Below, one piece after another: positions 54,783 to 64,000 of a stretch of 64,000 nucleotides of DNA. The notes beneath the pieces are model-generated. The model had not been told where the DNA came from. It worked only from the letters and a program-made list of their open reading frames with translations, and did not search any database. Made by a program: the position numbers and the translations under genes. This stretch comes from Rivularia sp963920925 (GTDB taxonomy: Bacteria > Cyanobacteriota > Cyanobacteriia > Cyanobacteriales > Nostocaceae). The DNA lies in contig NZ_CAWUDI010000031.1 in assembly GCF_963920925.1 (NCBI RefSeq), positions 46,260-110,259 on the forward strand, read 5' to 3'. Position 1 is the stretch's first letter, and each line of letters begins with the position of its first letter.

Positions 54783-55873
54783 TAATCGGTAGTACTAAAG
54801 TATTTCGGAAGTTTCTAATTAATCTTTAGCTGCAAAATAAATTTGGTTTATAAATCAAATTGTTTTTAATGAATATTTATTACGCTCGCATCTTTAATAT
54901 TAGAAAGGTGTCTAAATAACTAATCGCAATAACGCTTCTGCCAGCAAAATTTTTAAAGAGCTTTCTTTTGACATTGTAGGTATTTAGACTAATATTCTAT
55001 CCTAGATTTATCAAATATTAGTCTAATGATAAGTTTATTTACCTAATCAAGTCAACTCATTTGTCAGTAAAATCTCGGTTTCATTAAAAAAAAGATTAGT
55101 TTTTTTATGAATAATCATCTAAATACTAGAAAATTTGCTTACACAAGTAAGTTTAAACTTATACTCTTGACAATGAATATTTTTGTTGTCGCTCAGCAGC
55201 AATCTTAAAGAAGCAGCTACACCCGAACTACCGAGTTAGCTTTAAATACAGCAATTATTAGCTATTGATTTGGAGCGATCGCCTTTTCAAAAGTTGGTAC
55301 TTACCTTTTGCTTGATTTGCTTTCATAGACAAGTGTTGATAGTAAAATTAATCCCTTAACAGAATAAACCCAGAACAAGCAAAGGATACGGTATAAATTT
55401 TAATTTATGGTATTTAAAAGTTAAATTTGAAATATTTATCTATAGTTCGTGACAATCTTTTTATCGCATTAGTTGACATTGCTATTTGATCTATAATAAA
55501 TCTCATATAGTCGGCGGTAAAAAAACACTATTATAATTCAAATTTTGATATTGATACTGTACTGTTGACTAATCTATGCATCCCATTGTGGTAATAACTA
55601 TTGCAAAAGTTTTAGAGATAAATCTACAACTTTTGGTGGATGCAATATATACACAGTTTGAATTTTAATTTAATCCTAAACGATTTTATCTTCCAAAAAA
55701 GTAAAAGTCGAAAAATATCCATGCGGAGGTTAAAATTTTGACTCTAGTTGCAATTCATAATTAGATAATTTTGCATAGGAATTATTGATTTATGTAGTCC
55801 AAAAAAGCATAGTCATATTACGATATGTTGTTACTAGCTGCATTTTCTTGATGCGGATACGGGTGTATTTACC
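54783..55873. other. long divergent intergenic region
   Basis: 1091 bases between the minus-strand sugar transferase and the plus-strand GT2 gene, so it should hold two outward promoters. A 13-bp inverted repeat TTAGACTAATATT (54984-54996) / AATATTAGTCTAA (55014-55026) is the clearest element and could be an operator or hairpin. No open frame is supported and no NtcA-type GTA-N8-TAC site was found by eye. Confidence 0.55.
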
Positions 55874-56785
55874 ATGATGGTGAAAAGTGATATAGCTTTT
55901 GTAATAGTTTCTTATAATTCAACCAGAACTTTAAGAGGCGCAATTGAATCGTGCATTGAAGTAGTTGAGGCTTTTTATCCTCGAAAAGGTAGAGTGATTG
56001 TGTACGATAATGCCTCGAAGGATAACTGTCCGCAAATTTTGGATGATTTTGCTCGGAGATATCCAAATATATTTATAGGTAAAAAAGGAGAAACCAATCT
56101 GGGTTTTGGGGTTGCTAATAATAGGGCTGTTGCAGATGCACCTAGTAAGACTTATGTTTTAGTAAATCCGGATGTAACATTTAAACCAAAAATAATTCCT
56201 CGCTTAGAGGCGACTTTAAATTCTCGATCGGATATCGCAATTGTTTGTCCGAAGTTACTTTATCTTGACAAATCGGTTCAACCTTCAATTCGCAGATTTC
56301 CTACGTTTAACTTTTTGCTATGCAAATATTTATTAGGGGAAAAATTGCAGAATATCTTGTGCCCCTTTGATTATTATTATGCTGGTATGCCTCCTCCTAG
56401 AAAAACCATAGAAATTAATTGGGCGATTGGGGCTTTCATGATGGTATCTGGAAAGTATGTAGAGCGCTATGGTTTATTTGACGAACGGTTTTTCTTGTAT
56501 TTTGAAGATGTCAGTTTGTGTGTAGATGCATGGCAAAATGGTTATAGAGTTTTATATCAACCGGAAGTATCTGCACTGCATTTATATCAACGTTCGAGTA
56601 CTCATTCAAAGTTTAACCATTTAACGCTGATACATATGATTTCTGCTTTGAAATTTTTTGCTAAGTATAAACCTTATCGAAAATCTTGGCAGTTGATTAA
56701 CTTAATATTTAAAGTGAATTCTAAATTACAAAATGGTTGGCGTTTTTTTGTATTGTCTAAATTTGATAAGTTACAGCGTTCATAA
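55874..56785 (+). CDS. GT2-family glycosyltransferase (rhamnosyltransferase-like)
   Basis: A 303-residue GT-A enzyme: IAFVIVSYNSTRTLRGAI start, VNPDVTF metal-side motif (about residue 92) and the C-terminal NWAIGAFMMVSGKYVERYGL with FFLYFEDVSLC, as in WbbL-type rhamnosyltransferases. It opens the plus-strand group with HepA-like and pyruvyl transferase genes. Confidence 0.86.
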   Translation: MMVKSDIAFVIVSYNSTRTLRGAIESCIEVVEAFYPRKGRVIVYDNASKDNCPQILDDFARRYPNIFIGKKGETNLGFGVANNRAVADAPSKTYVLVNPDVTFKPKIIPRLEATLNSRSDIAIVCPKLLYLDKSVQPSIRRFPTFNFLLCKYLLGEKLQNILCPFDYYYAGMPPPRKTIEINWAIGAFMMVSGKYVERYGLFDERFFLYFEDVSLCVDAWQNGYRVLYQPEVSALHLYQRSSTHSKFNHLTLIHMISALKFFAKYKPYRKSWQLINLIFKVNSKLQNGWRFFVLSKFDKLQRS

Positions 56786-56935
56786 AATTTGGCAGAAGTA
56801 ACTAGGTAAAATGTTAAAGAATCATGTATAATATTTACTCTTCTCTATTAACTAATTTCTGTCTGCCGAATTTTATGCCTGTAATTATATGAAGTTTCTA
56901 CAGCAGGCTATTTAATCATCAAAAATTAGATATAT

Positions 56936-58780
56936 ATGCAAATTAAGCTACCAATTGTTATTCGTAAATTTGTTATAACTACTAGTTTTTGGCAAAAAAA
57001 CTATCTGATTGTACGCGCATTTCAACCCTTTTATCGCACTGCAATTATAGCCGTATTTTTTACAATAATGGCAGCGGTATTAGAAGCAGTAGGTATCGGT
57101 TTGATAGCGTCTTTGCTGCAAGGATTAACTAATCCAGATCGGGCACCGTTGCAAACTGGCATTGAATGGTTTGATATTCGATTTTTGGGAACCAAAGCTG
57201 TTGCTCAAGAACGTATTTGGCGTATATCTGGTTTAATCTTATTTACTGTTTGGGTGAGGGCAGTTTTTAGCTATTTTGGGCGTTACTGCGCTAAATTCTG
57301 CGAAATTGGATTGGTAGATACTCTCCGCAAACGAATATTTAAACAGTTTCAAAGCTTTAGTCTTTCATATTATACTCAAAAACGTTCGGGAGAATTAATT
57401 AATACTTTTTCTGCTGAAGTTAGCCATCTAAGCTTTGCTTTTAACGAACTGATTAATTTTGTAACTAAAAGCTGCGTAATTTTAGCTTACACTTGCGCGA
57501 TGTTTGTTATTTCTTGGCAGCTAACTTTAGTTACAGTACTTCTTTTTAGTTTACTGGCAGCAGCCGCATCAAATTGGATTCGTAGAGTCCGTCAAGCCAG
57601 CTTTGAAATGACATCTGCTGGTGGAGAATTAGCAGCAAAAACTACAGAATTTATCGGTGGTATTCGCACGGTGCAAGCATTTTGGACTCAAGAATTTGAA
57701 AGCAAACGTTTTTATGAAGTAGCGCAAAAGTTTGCCAGCGCTTGGTTGAAGGCTAGTACTATTAGCGGGCTTTTGCAACCTTTGATTGAAGCCTTAGCTA
57801 CGACAATTTTAGTCGCAATGATTTTAGTTGCGGTTTCTACATTAATATCGAGTGGAATTCTGAATGTAGTTTCTTTGTTGGCTTTTTTGTTTGCCTTATT
57901 TCGCTTGCTACCGATTATCGCTCATATGAATAGCTCTTGGGGTTTGATTGCGATGAATTCTGGAGCTTTAGGAGCCGTTGAAGAACTTTTAAGAACTGAT
58001 AATAAAGCTTATTTAACTGATGGTACAAAAAATTTTCCCGGTTTAAAGCAAGCTATCGAACTTGTAAATGTTGATTTTGCTTACGACAATAATCAATTAG
58101 TATTGCACGATATTAATTTAACCATCGAACGCGGTCAAACGGTAGCTTTGGTTGGTGCTAGCGGTTCCGGTAAAACAACTTTAGCGGATTTATTGGTACG
58201 TTTTTATGACCCTACTTTTGGAAAAATATTAATCGATGGAGTTGACTTACGCGAATACAGCCTTGGTTCGTTGCGGAACAATATAGCGGTGGTAAGTCAA
58301 GATACTTTTATTTTTAATACCTCAGTGCGAGAAAATATTGCTTACGGGTTAGAAAATATAGATGATGAAGCTATTTTTAAAGCAGCTAAAGGTGCAAATG
58401 CTTCGGAATTTATTTTAGAATTACCCCAAGGTTTCGATACAAAACTTGGAGATAGGGGAGTACGTTTATCTGGGGGACAAAGACAGAGAATCGCCATTGC
58501 TAGAGCTTTATTACGCAATCCACAAATTTTAATTTTAGACGAAGCAACCAGCGCCCTTGATTCAGTTAGCGAGCGTTTGGTACAGCAGTCTTTAGAAAAA
58601 TTGGCTCATGGAAGAACTGCGATCGCGATCGCTCATCGACTTTCTACTATTTTCAAAGCTGACAAAGTTATAGTTCTCGAACATGGGCGAATTGTAGAAC
58701 AAGGAGGCTATCAGGAATTATTAAATCGCAAAGGTAAACTCTGGAAATATCATCAAACACAGCATCAGTTTAATGGGTAA
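56936..58780 (+). CDS. hepA: HepA-like ABC exporter
   Basis: A 614-residue half-transporter: six membrane segments in residues ~35-330 and an ATPase with Walker A GASGSGKTT, signature LSGGQRQR, Walker B ILILDEATSALD and switch His IAHRLST. The N-terminal wording (PIVIRKFVITTSFWQKNYLIV, shown in part: SFWQKNYLIV) resembles HepA of Nostoc, which is needed to deposit the heterocyst envelope polysaccharide. With the HepC-like gene nearby it suggests part of the HEP island. Transport of another lipid-linked glycan remains possible. Confidence 0.8.
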   Translation: MQIKLPIVIRKFVITTSFWQKNYLIVRAFQPFYRTAIIAVFFTIMAAVLEAVGIGLIASLLQGLTNPDRAPLQTGIEWFDIRFLGTKAVAQERIWRISGLILFTVWVRAVFSYFGRYCAKFCEIGLVDTLRKRIFKQFQSFSLSYYTQKRSGELINTFSAEVSHLSFAFNELINFVTKSCVILAYTCAMFVISWQLTLVTVLLFSLLAAAASNWIRRVRQASFEMTSAGGELAAKTTEFIGGIRTVQAFWTQEFESKRFYEVAQKFASAWLKASTISGLLQPLIEALATTILVAMILVAVSTLISSGILNVVSLLAFLFALFRLLPIIAHMNSSWGLIAMNSGALGAVEELLRTDNKAYLTDGTKNFPGLKQAIELVNVDFAYDNNQLVLHDINLTIERGQTVALVGASGSGKTTLADLLVRFYDPTFGKILIDGVDLREYSLGSLRNNIAVVSQDTFIFNTSVRENIAYGLENIDDEAIFKAAKGANASEFILELPQGFDTKLGDRGVRLSGGQRQRIAIARALLRNPQILILDEATSALDSVSERLVQQSLEKLAHGRTAIAIAHRLSTIFKADKVIVLEHGRIVEQGGYQELLNRKGKLWKYHQTQHQFNG

Positions 58781-58880
58781 TGGGGAGTAGGAAGAGATGG
58801 GGAAACAAGGGGACAAGGGGACAAGGGGAAAGATTTTCAATTTAAAATCTAAAATTATATAACTCCTAACTCCCAATTAC
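58781..58880. repeat. short tandem repeats (GGGGACAA and AACTCC types)
   Basis: Three copies of GGGGACAA-like units (58808-58831) and a CTCCTAACTCCCAATTACCAA run, placed between HepA-like and pyruvyl transferase genes. Typical small repeats of heterocystous cyanobacteria. Confidence 0.7.
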
Positions 58881-58895
58881 CAATTCCTAAAAACT

Positions 58896-59960
58896 ATGAA
58901 AATTGCAATTTGGGGTTCGTATAATTATGGTAACTATGGCGATGATATTATGGCAGTTCAATTCGCCAAGTATCTTAAAAGTCTAAACGTTGAGCCTGTT
59001 GTTTATAGATTAGATGAACAGTTAGCACAACGCTATCAACTTCAAACTACGGATTCTTTGAATGAACTTCTTAGTGATGCAAAATTTTGCATTATTGGTG
59101 GTGGTGGATTTCTTGTGGAAAATTTTTCTGCACCTTTTGAAGAAGATTTTCGCTGCTTACATCAAGTCAGCATTGAAAAAAATTGTCCCGTATATCCTCT
59201 AACTATCGGTGGAGAAGGGTTGGGAAAAAATGCTTCGCTTTCATACTGGAGACGAGAATTTTTTCAAGGAGATATGTGTCAATCTTGTACCGTCAGACTG
59301 GAATCGGATCAAGCTCTAATTGAGCAGTTCGGAAAAGAAGCTTTTTACTATGCCGATGTATTGCTGTCAGTAGCTGAATTTTGGCAAATTAAAAGCCAAA
59401 GCAAGCAAAACAATACTCACCATAAGACTATCAATGTTGGGATAAATATTCCTAATACTTTACAGTGCAAATGGCTGGCTTTTCAACTTGGTATTATCGC
59501 ATCTATCAGAAGAGATATTGTTTTCCATTTTATAAAAACATATTTACCATCATCATCTATAAATAGTGAGTTGCGACCTAAACAACTATCTAGTAATATC
59601 AAATATTATGTGTATACAGACCCCCAGTCAACACTCGAATTTCTTGCTTCACTTGACTTAGTTGTCTCATACAAACTGCATCTGGGATTAACAGCACTTG
59701 CATTGGGCGTACCATTCTACAGCTTGGGGGGTTCTGGTAAAGCAAAAGTTTTTTTAAATAGTATAGGGGCGGATTTTGCGGTTTGGAATCCTGGAGATAA
59801 GCGATTTAAAATTGCTGCGTTTTTGTCCAATCCTCAAAATATTCTGCAAGCGCGAAATAAATTTGATTTTACTATAATAAACAAATTAAGTTTGAACAGT
59901 TGGGGCCACTTAGATTTCTTAAACAAGCTCGTAAATAATATTAGTTCTTCTTTGAGATAA
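58896..59960 (+). CDS. polysaccharide pyruvyl transferase family protein
   Basis: A 354-residue protein beginning KIAIWGSYNYGNYGDDIMAV, the start motif of the family that adds pyruvate ketals from phosphoenolpyruvate to sugars. FCIIGGGGFLVEN (about residues 65-77) and SYKLHLGLTALALGVPF near the C-terminus complete the pattern. Pyruvylation gives the glycan negative charges. It follows the HepA-like gene by 115 bases, with repeats between. Confidence 0.85.
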   Translation: MKIAIWGSYNYGNYGDDIMAVQFAKYLKSLNVEPVVYRLDEQLAQRYQLQTTDSLNELLSDAKFCIIGGGGFLVENFSAPFEEDFRCLHQVSIEKNCPVYPLTIGGEGLGKNASLSYWRREFFQGDMCQSCTVRLESDQALIEQFGKEAFYYADVLLSVAEFWQIKSQSKQNNTHHKTINVGINIPNTLQCKWLAFQLGIIASIRRDIVFHFIKTYLPSSSINSELRPKQLSSNIKYYVYTDPQSTLEFLASLDLVVSYKLHLGLTALALGVPFYSLGGSGKAKVFLNSIGADFAVWNPGDKRFKIAAFLSNPQNILQARNKFDFTIINKLSLNSWGHLDFLNKLVNNISSSLR

Positions 59961-60305
59961 TTATATTCAAGTTTATCGATCTATAGAGCTTTGTTACCCA
60001 GTACCGAGCTAATAAAATTATACTTAAAAATCGGATTCATAGAAACATTTGATACAAAGTTTTAATTGTTTATAGGCTTTATTTTTAAAAATATCTGTGG
60101 GGAATAGGGAATAGAAAGCATCCTAGAAGTTTTTTCTCAAAAATAAAAATAGTTTCACGGTTTGGGGAAATAATTATAAATTTGAGGGCTTATATGTGAT
60201 AAATTATTCATCTAAAACGCATTTAAACTGTTCTTTCTAAGAGCAAATCGGGATGTATAGAAATATTTTGATTTGTGCTGAATTAAAAAAAATTAATGTT
60301 TCGAT
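59961..60305. other. AT-rich intergenic region, nothing recognised
   Basis: 345 bases before the second Wzc-like gene. A short GGGAATA repeat near 60100; no promoter or structured element stands out. Confidence 0.5.
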
Positions 60306-62531
60306 TTGAGAGGTATGACTGTGGTGGTTGACACTGGTCTAGAGAATGGGCAAATGGTAATTGCCTCCCCACAAGAAGCTGTTAATATTAGACAGCTATC
60401 TACCATAATATATCGCCGACGCGGGCTAATTTTGGGTGTCGCAAGTATAGTAATGTCGGTTACTACTCTTTTATCTGTAGTTATCAAACCGATGCGTGAA
60501 AGCTCGATGCAAATGTTAGTCAGTTCCAATCTTTATCAAAGTGCAAAAACTTATAATAATCAAGATAGTTTAAATAATGATTTTACTGATTCCAATATTG
60601 AAGTGGTAGATTATACTGCTCAGCTACAGTTGATGCGGAGCAAAAAATTAATTGCTAAAGCAGTTGAAATATTGCGTCCGAGATACTCAAAGATTACAGT
60701 CGAAGATATTAAAGGTAAGAAAGGTGAAAAAGGGCCGTTAACAGTTACTCAGTTACAAACAGGAACGGGAACTTGGAAAGCACCTTCGGAAGTATTTGAA
60801 GTATCTTTTAAAGACAAAAATCCAGTCAAAGCGCAAAAGGTACTCGAAGCGTTACAAATAGTTTATCAAGATTTTAATAAACAACAGCAAAAAGACCGTT
60901 TATCTAAAGGGTTAGCTTTCGTCAACGAAAGACTTCCCAAAATAAAACAGCAGGTAATAGAATCAGAAACAAAGTTAGAGAGATTTCGCAAAAAAAACAA
61001 TATAGTCGATCCCCAAGTACAAAGTACAATTCTTTTAGAATTGATCGCCGCAGTTAAAAAAGAGCTTGATACTACCACCGCTCAACTGCAAGATGTACAA
61101 GCTCGTTACAGCAATTTAGAGCAGAAAATAGCTACTTCTCCTAAAAATGCTTTGGCATCTTCGCGTTTGAGTCAGTCAACTCGTTATCAATCACTTCTCA
61201 ATGAAATTCAGAAGACAGAATTGGCTTTAGCAGAGGAAAGACAGCGGTTTACCGATAATTCTCCCACCGTACAAAAACTGATACAGCAGCGTCAAAGTCA
61301 ACTGGCTTTGTTGCGACTCGAAGGCGGAAGAAGTTTGGGAGATAAAGCAGATGCCAACAATACAGCACAGCCACTATTAACAAAAGGGCAGCTTGCAGGA
61401 GTCGATTTAAAGCTAGTCGAAGATTTAATTAAATTGCAGACAGAAGCTTTGGGTTTGCGGGCAAATCAACAAAGTTTGATCGAATCTGAAAGACAACTGC
61501 GTTCCAATTTGAATGAATATCCGGCTTTAATTGCAGAATATAACCGTTTGTTACCAGAAGTAGAAACCAATCGTAAAACTCTCGCACAGTTAATGGAAGT
61601 GCGTCAGAATTTAGCGCTTAAAATTGCTCAAGGGGGATTTGATTGGCAAATACTTGAAGAACCCGAATTAGGAAGTAAAACTGGTCGCTCTAGATTGTTA
61701 TTTTTGTTAATAGGTGCAGTTACTGGCCCAATTTTGGGTATCGCCGCCGCTTTAGTTTTGGAACTATTTAACGACACAATTTATACTCCCGAAGAACTAA
61801 CCAAGTTTACGAATCTACGTTTGCTTGGTAAAATTCCCAAACTCCTACCACCTCGCCAAAGGAAAAAACTCTTAGGCTTGCCAGTTTCGTTCGGGCGATC
61901 GCGACAAAACCCATACTCATCTTTTTCGGAAGCCATTGCTTATTTACCTTCCCACGAAACGCTGGATATGGCTTACCAAAATATTCAGATATTAAAGTAT
62001 CCCCTACACTGTCAATCATTGATGGTAACTTCAGCTTCTAATGGGGAAGGGAAATCAACTTCAACATTGGGATTAGCGGTAAGTGCAGCTAGAATGCATA
62101 CTCGAGTTTTAGTTATTGATGCCAACCTGCGAAATCCTTGCTTGCACTCAATTTTAGAACTTTCTAACGATTGGGGATTATCTTTACTATTATTAGAAGA
62201 AACAAATAGTAAAGTCAGCGATTACGTACAGCCCGTTCATCCTGCTATAGACGTTTTAACCGCAGGACCAGTACCAGATGATACGGTGAAGCTACTTACT
62301 TCAGGACGGATGAAAGAACTTTTGGAAATATTTACGTGCAACTACGATTTAGTACTGATAGATGCTTCTTCGATTTTAAATACCGTAGACGCGAGGATTT
62401 TGGCTTCCCTATGTAACGGTATCATCATGGTAGGGCGCATGGGTAAAATAACGCAAAGCGAATTAATTCAAGCTACGGAAATTTTACATAGTTTGAATTT
62501 AGTAGGAATTATAGCTAATGAGGCAGGTTAA
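60306..62531 (+). CDS. Wzc-like polysaccharide co-polymerase
   Basis: A 741-residue protein with the same layout as the gene at 45177: membrane segment near residues 40-60, long coiled coil (residues ~190-440), second membrane segment near 460-480, then a P-loop domain with Walker A SASNGEGKSTSTLG, Walker A' VLVIDANLRNP and Walker B LVLIDASSI. Unlike the first, it ends right after the kinase domain (LVGIIANEAG) with no Tyr cluster, so autophosphorylation there is unlikely. ATG at 60306 has no strong ribosome site; the ATG at 60315 (MTVVVDTGL) is as good. Confidence 0.86.
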   Translation: MRGMTVVVDTGLENGQMVIASPQEAVNIRQLSTIIYRRRGLILGVASIVMSVTTLLSVVIKPMRESSMQMLVSSNLYQSAKTYNNQDSLNNDFTDSNIEVVDYTAQLQLMRSKKLIAKAVEILRPRYSKITVEDIKGKKGEKGPLTVTQLQTGTGTWKAPSEVFEVSFKDKNPVKAQKVLEALQIVYQDFNKQQQKDRLSKGLAFVNERLPKIKQQVIESETKLERFRKKNNIVDPQVQSTILLELIAAVKKELDTTTAQLQDVQARYSNLEQKIATSPKNALASSRLSQSTRYQSLLNEIQKTELALAEERQRFTDNSPTVQKLIQQRQSQLALLRLEGGRSLGDKADANNTAQPLLTKGQLAGVDLKLVEDLIKLQTEALGLRANQQSLIESERQLRSNLNEYPALIAEYNRLLPEVETNRKTLAQLMEVRQNLALKIAQGGFDWQILEEPELGSKTGRSRLLFLLIGAVTGPILGIAAALVLELFNDTIYTPEELTKFTNLRLLGKIPKLLPPRQRKKLLGLPVSFGRSRQNPYSSFSEAIAYLPSHETLDMAYQNIQILKYPLHCQSLMVTSASNGEGKSTSTLGLAVSAARMHTRVLVIDANLRNPCLHSILELSNDWGLSLLLLEETNSKVSDYVQPVHPAIDVLTAGPVPDDTVKLLTSGRMKELLEIFTCNYDLVLIDASSILNTVDARILASLCNGIIMVGRMGKITQSELIQATEILHSLNLVGIIANEAG

Positions 62532-62737
62532 TCTACGGTGCCTTACTAGATTTTCTTTATCGTTCCCTATTCCCTATAAGCAAACTTTATATGCTATCAA
62601 TTCGAGCTATCTCGAATAATAAAAAAACTATATAATTATGACTAGCTTATCTAAAAACCCGGTTTCCGGGAAACTACTGTCTAAACGTCCGTCAAAGATA
62701 TAGAAATCGAACAAGATTAATTATAAGTATAAGTAGC

Positions 62738-63904
62738 ATGAAATTCCGATTTAACAATCCTTCAATGTTATCCCAGATAAAAGTGCGCCATTGGTGGCTC
62801 GGAGTACTGTTGTGGATGTTTTTGATTGTCCCAGCACAAGCATCAGTAATTATGCGCGTGGCAATTGAACGGGATGTGAAGCAAGTCAAAGTTGGCAGCT
62901 CCACAGCTGCGGTTATCAAAGATGGTACCGGAAATTCTTTAGGAGAATTACCAGCCAGAGAAGCTTACTACGCTCAAGCTGTTCCCGGTGGAGTTGCTTT
63001 AAATAAATGGAAATCTCCTTTATTCTGGATTGAACCTAAAGGTAAAGGATTTGTTTATATCGGCGATAAGTGGTATCGGGGTAGAACCTTAGTTATCCCT
63101 ACGGAAAAAGGGCTAACCGCCGTTAACTGGGTTGATTTAGAAGAATATCTCTACAGCGTTTTAGGTGGCGAAATGGATGCAAGATGGCACCCTGAAGCCC
63201 TGAAAGCTCAAGCCATAGCTGCTCGTAGTTATGCCCTTTACAGAAGACAGAAAGAGCAATCTAATCCTTTATATGATGTCGGAGATACCCCCGATAAATG
63301 GCAGATTTATTCAGGCGTTGCTAGGGAACATCCTAGAATTTACGCGGCAGTAGATGATACCGCAGGGCAAGTATTAACCCATAACAATCAAATTATTGAA
63401 TCAGTATTTCATGCTTGTTCTGGCGGACATACTGAAAACGTAGAAGATGTATGGGGTAATAATTTACCTTACCTGCGTGGAGTTCCAGACTTCGACATGA
63501 ATACCCCCAATCTTGCCAAAATTGCCCCTAAATGCCAATGGCAGAAAAGTTTTTCATCTGCACAGATAGGTGAAAAATTCCCCGAAATCGGCAATATTAA
63601 AGAAATTAAAACCGTAGAGCTTTCACCTTACAACAGCGTTACAAAATTGGAAATTATCGGTGAAAAAGGTACCAAAGAGTTAAAAGGTGAACAAGTACGT
63701 ACCTCACTCAAACTCAACAGTACCCGCTTTGTCGTTAATAAAGCTGAAAATGGTTCATTCGTATTACAAGGACGTGGTTGGGGACATGGCTTAGGAATGA
63801 GTCAATACGGCGCATGGTATTTAGCTTCTCAAGGCTACAACCACCTACAAATTTTGAATCATTATTACAACAATGTAGCTTTAGCGCCGATTGAAGTGAA
63901 ATAG
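62738..63904 (+). CDS. SpoIID/LytB-domain protein (exported)
   Basis: A 388-residue protein with an N-terminal signal sequence (basic start, hydrophobic WWLGVLLWMFLIVPAQAS, likely cut near residue 37). The SpoIID domain shows LEEYLYSVLGGEMDARWHPEALKAQ (part: YLYSVLGGEMDARWHPEALK), RSYALYRR, FHACSGGHTENV and the C-terminal GRGWGHGLGMSQYGAW. SpoIID is a lytic transglycosylase acting on denuded peptidoglycan; in heterocystous cyanobacteria related proteins take part in wall remodelling. Its link to the polysaccharide genes is by position only. Confidence 0.87.
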   Translation: MKFRFNNPSMLSQIKVRHWWLGVLLWMFLIVPAQASVIMRVAIERDVKQVKVGSSTAAVIKDGTGNSLGELPAREAYYAQAVPGGVALNKWKSPLFWIEPKGKGFVYIGDKWYRGRTLVIPTEKGLTAVNWVDLEEYLYSVLGGEMDARWHPEALKAQAIAARSYALYRRQKEQSNPLYDVGDTPDKWQIYSGVAREHPRIYAAVDDTAGQVLTHNNQIIESVFHACSGGHTENVEDVWGNNLPYLRGVPDFDMNTPNLAKIAPKCQWQKSFSSAQIGEKFPEIGNIKEIKTVELSPYNSVTKLEIIGEKGTKELKGEQVRTSLKLNSTRFVVNKAENGSFVLQGRGWGHGLGMSQYGAWYLASQGYNHLQILNHYYNNVALAPIEVK

Positions 63905-64000
63905 GAAATAGGGAGTTAGGAGTTAGGAAATAGGGAGTAGGGAGTTAGGAAATAGGGAGTAGGGAGTAGGGAGTAGGGAGTAGGGAGTAGGGAGTAGGGA
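63903..64000. repeat. heptamer tandem repeat (GTAGGGA / GTTAGGA)
   Basis: A run of about thirteen 7-base units, GTTAGGA and AATAGGG mixed at first, then uniform GTAGGGA to the window end. It continues beyond the window. Confidence 0.9.

Noticed and set aside
54783..55873. NtcA-type site GTA-N8-TAC in the hepC-GT2 interval
   Set aside because: Several GTA triplets were examined, but none had TAC at the right distance.
47379..64000. Heptamer tandem runs as CRISPR arrays
   Set aside because: Units are 7 bases with no spacers, and no cas genes are present; these are simple tandem repeats.

Overview
The window looks like chromosomal DNA of a filamentous, heterocyst-forming cyanobacterium (Nostocales-type). 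The support is: AT-rich sequence with many HIP1 octamers (GCGATCGC), heptanucleotide tandem repeats of the AGTTAGG/GTAGGGA type, several short inverted-repeat elements, and genes resembling hepC and hepA of the heterocyst envelope polysaccharide pathway. The species cannot be named from sequence alone.

Layout. (1) About 1.5-28.1 kb, all on the plus strand, is a large surface-polysaccharide locus. It holds a WecG/TagA-type glycosyltransferase, a Wzm/Wzt-like ABC exporter, many GT2 and GT4 glycosyltransferases, a UDP-sugar epimerase, UDP-galactopyranose mutase (glf), a PRPP synthetase (prs), a pair of HAD-related paralogues, and an O-antigen polymerase/ligase-like membrane protein. A young IS4-type insertion interrupts this run at 24.0-25.5 kb. 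(2) About 28.6-41.0 kb, all on the minus strand, is a tandemly duplicated lasso-peptide locus. In transcription order it reads B1', broken B2', C', precursor A', kinase K', ABC exporter D, then B1, B2, C, precursor A, kinase K, nucleotidyltransferase N. The two precursors (56 and 53 codons) have the classic lasso leader and an Asp at core position 9. (3) About 41-45 kb is a mosaic of small repeats, a tnpB gene, one small unknown gene and a tRNA-Gln(UUG). (4) About 45.2-63.9 kb is a second polysaccharide region. It has two Wzc-like co-polymerases, glycosyltransferases, a second polymerase-like membrane protein, a methyltransferase, a HepC-like sugar transferase, a HepA-like ABC exporter, a polysaccharide pyruvyl transferase and a SpoIID/LytB-domain protein.

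How it works together. The two polysaccharide regions can plausibly make, polymerise and export one or more envelope or capsule polymers. The lasso locus would make two tail-modified lasso peptides: B1 and B2 remove the leader, C closes the ring, K and N modify the tail, D exports. Only one intact B2, one D and one N are present, so these probably serve both halves. Both operon promoters and at least one precursor promoter share a GGTGCTATC-type box 26-28 bases before a TTTNATAC -10-like box, which suggests joint control. The most interesting signals are the two precursors with long, shared tails, this shared promoter motif, covarying hairpins behind each precursor gene, and a ~190-bp structured element that sits inside the broken B2 copy.
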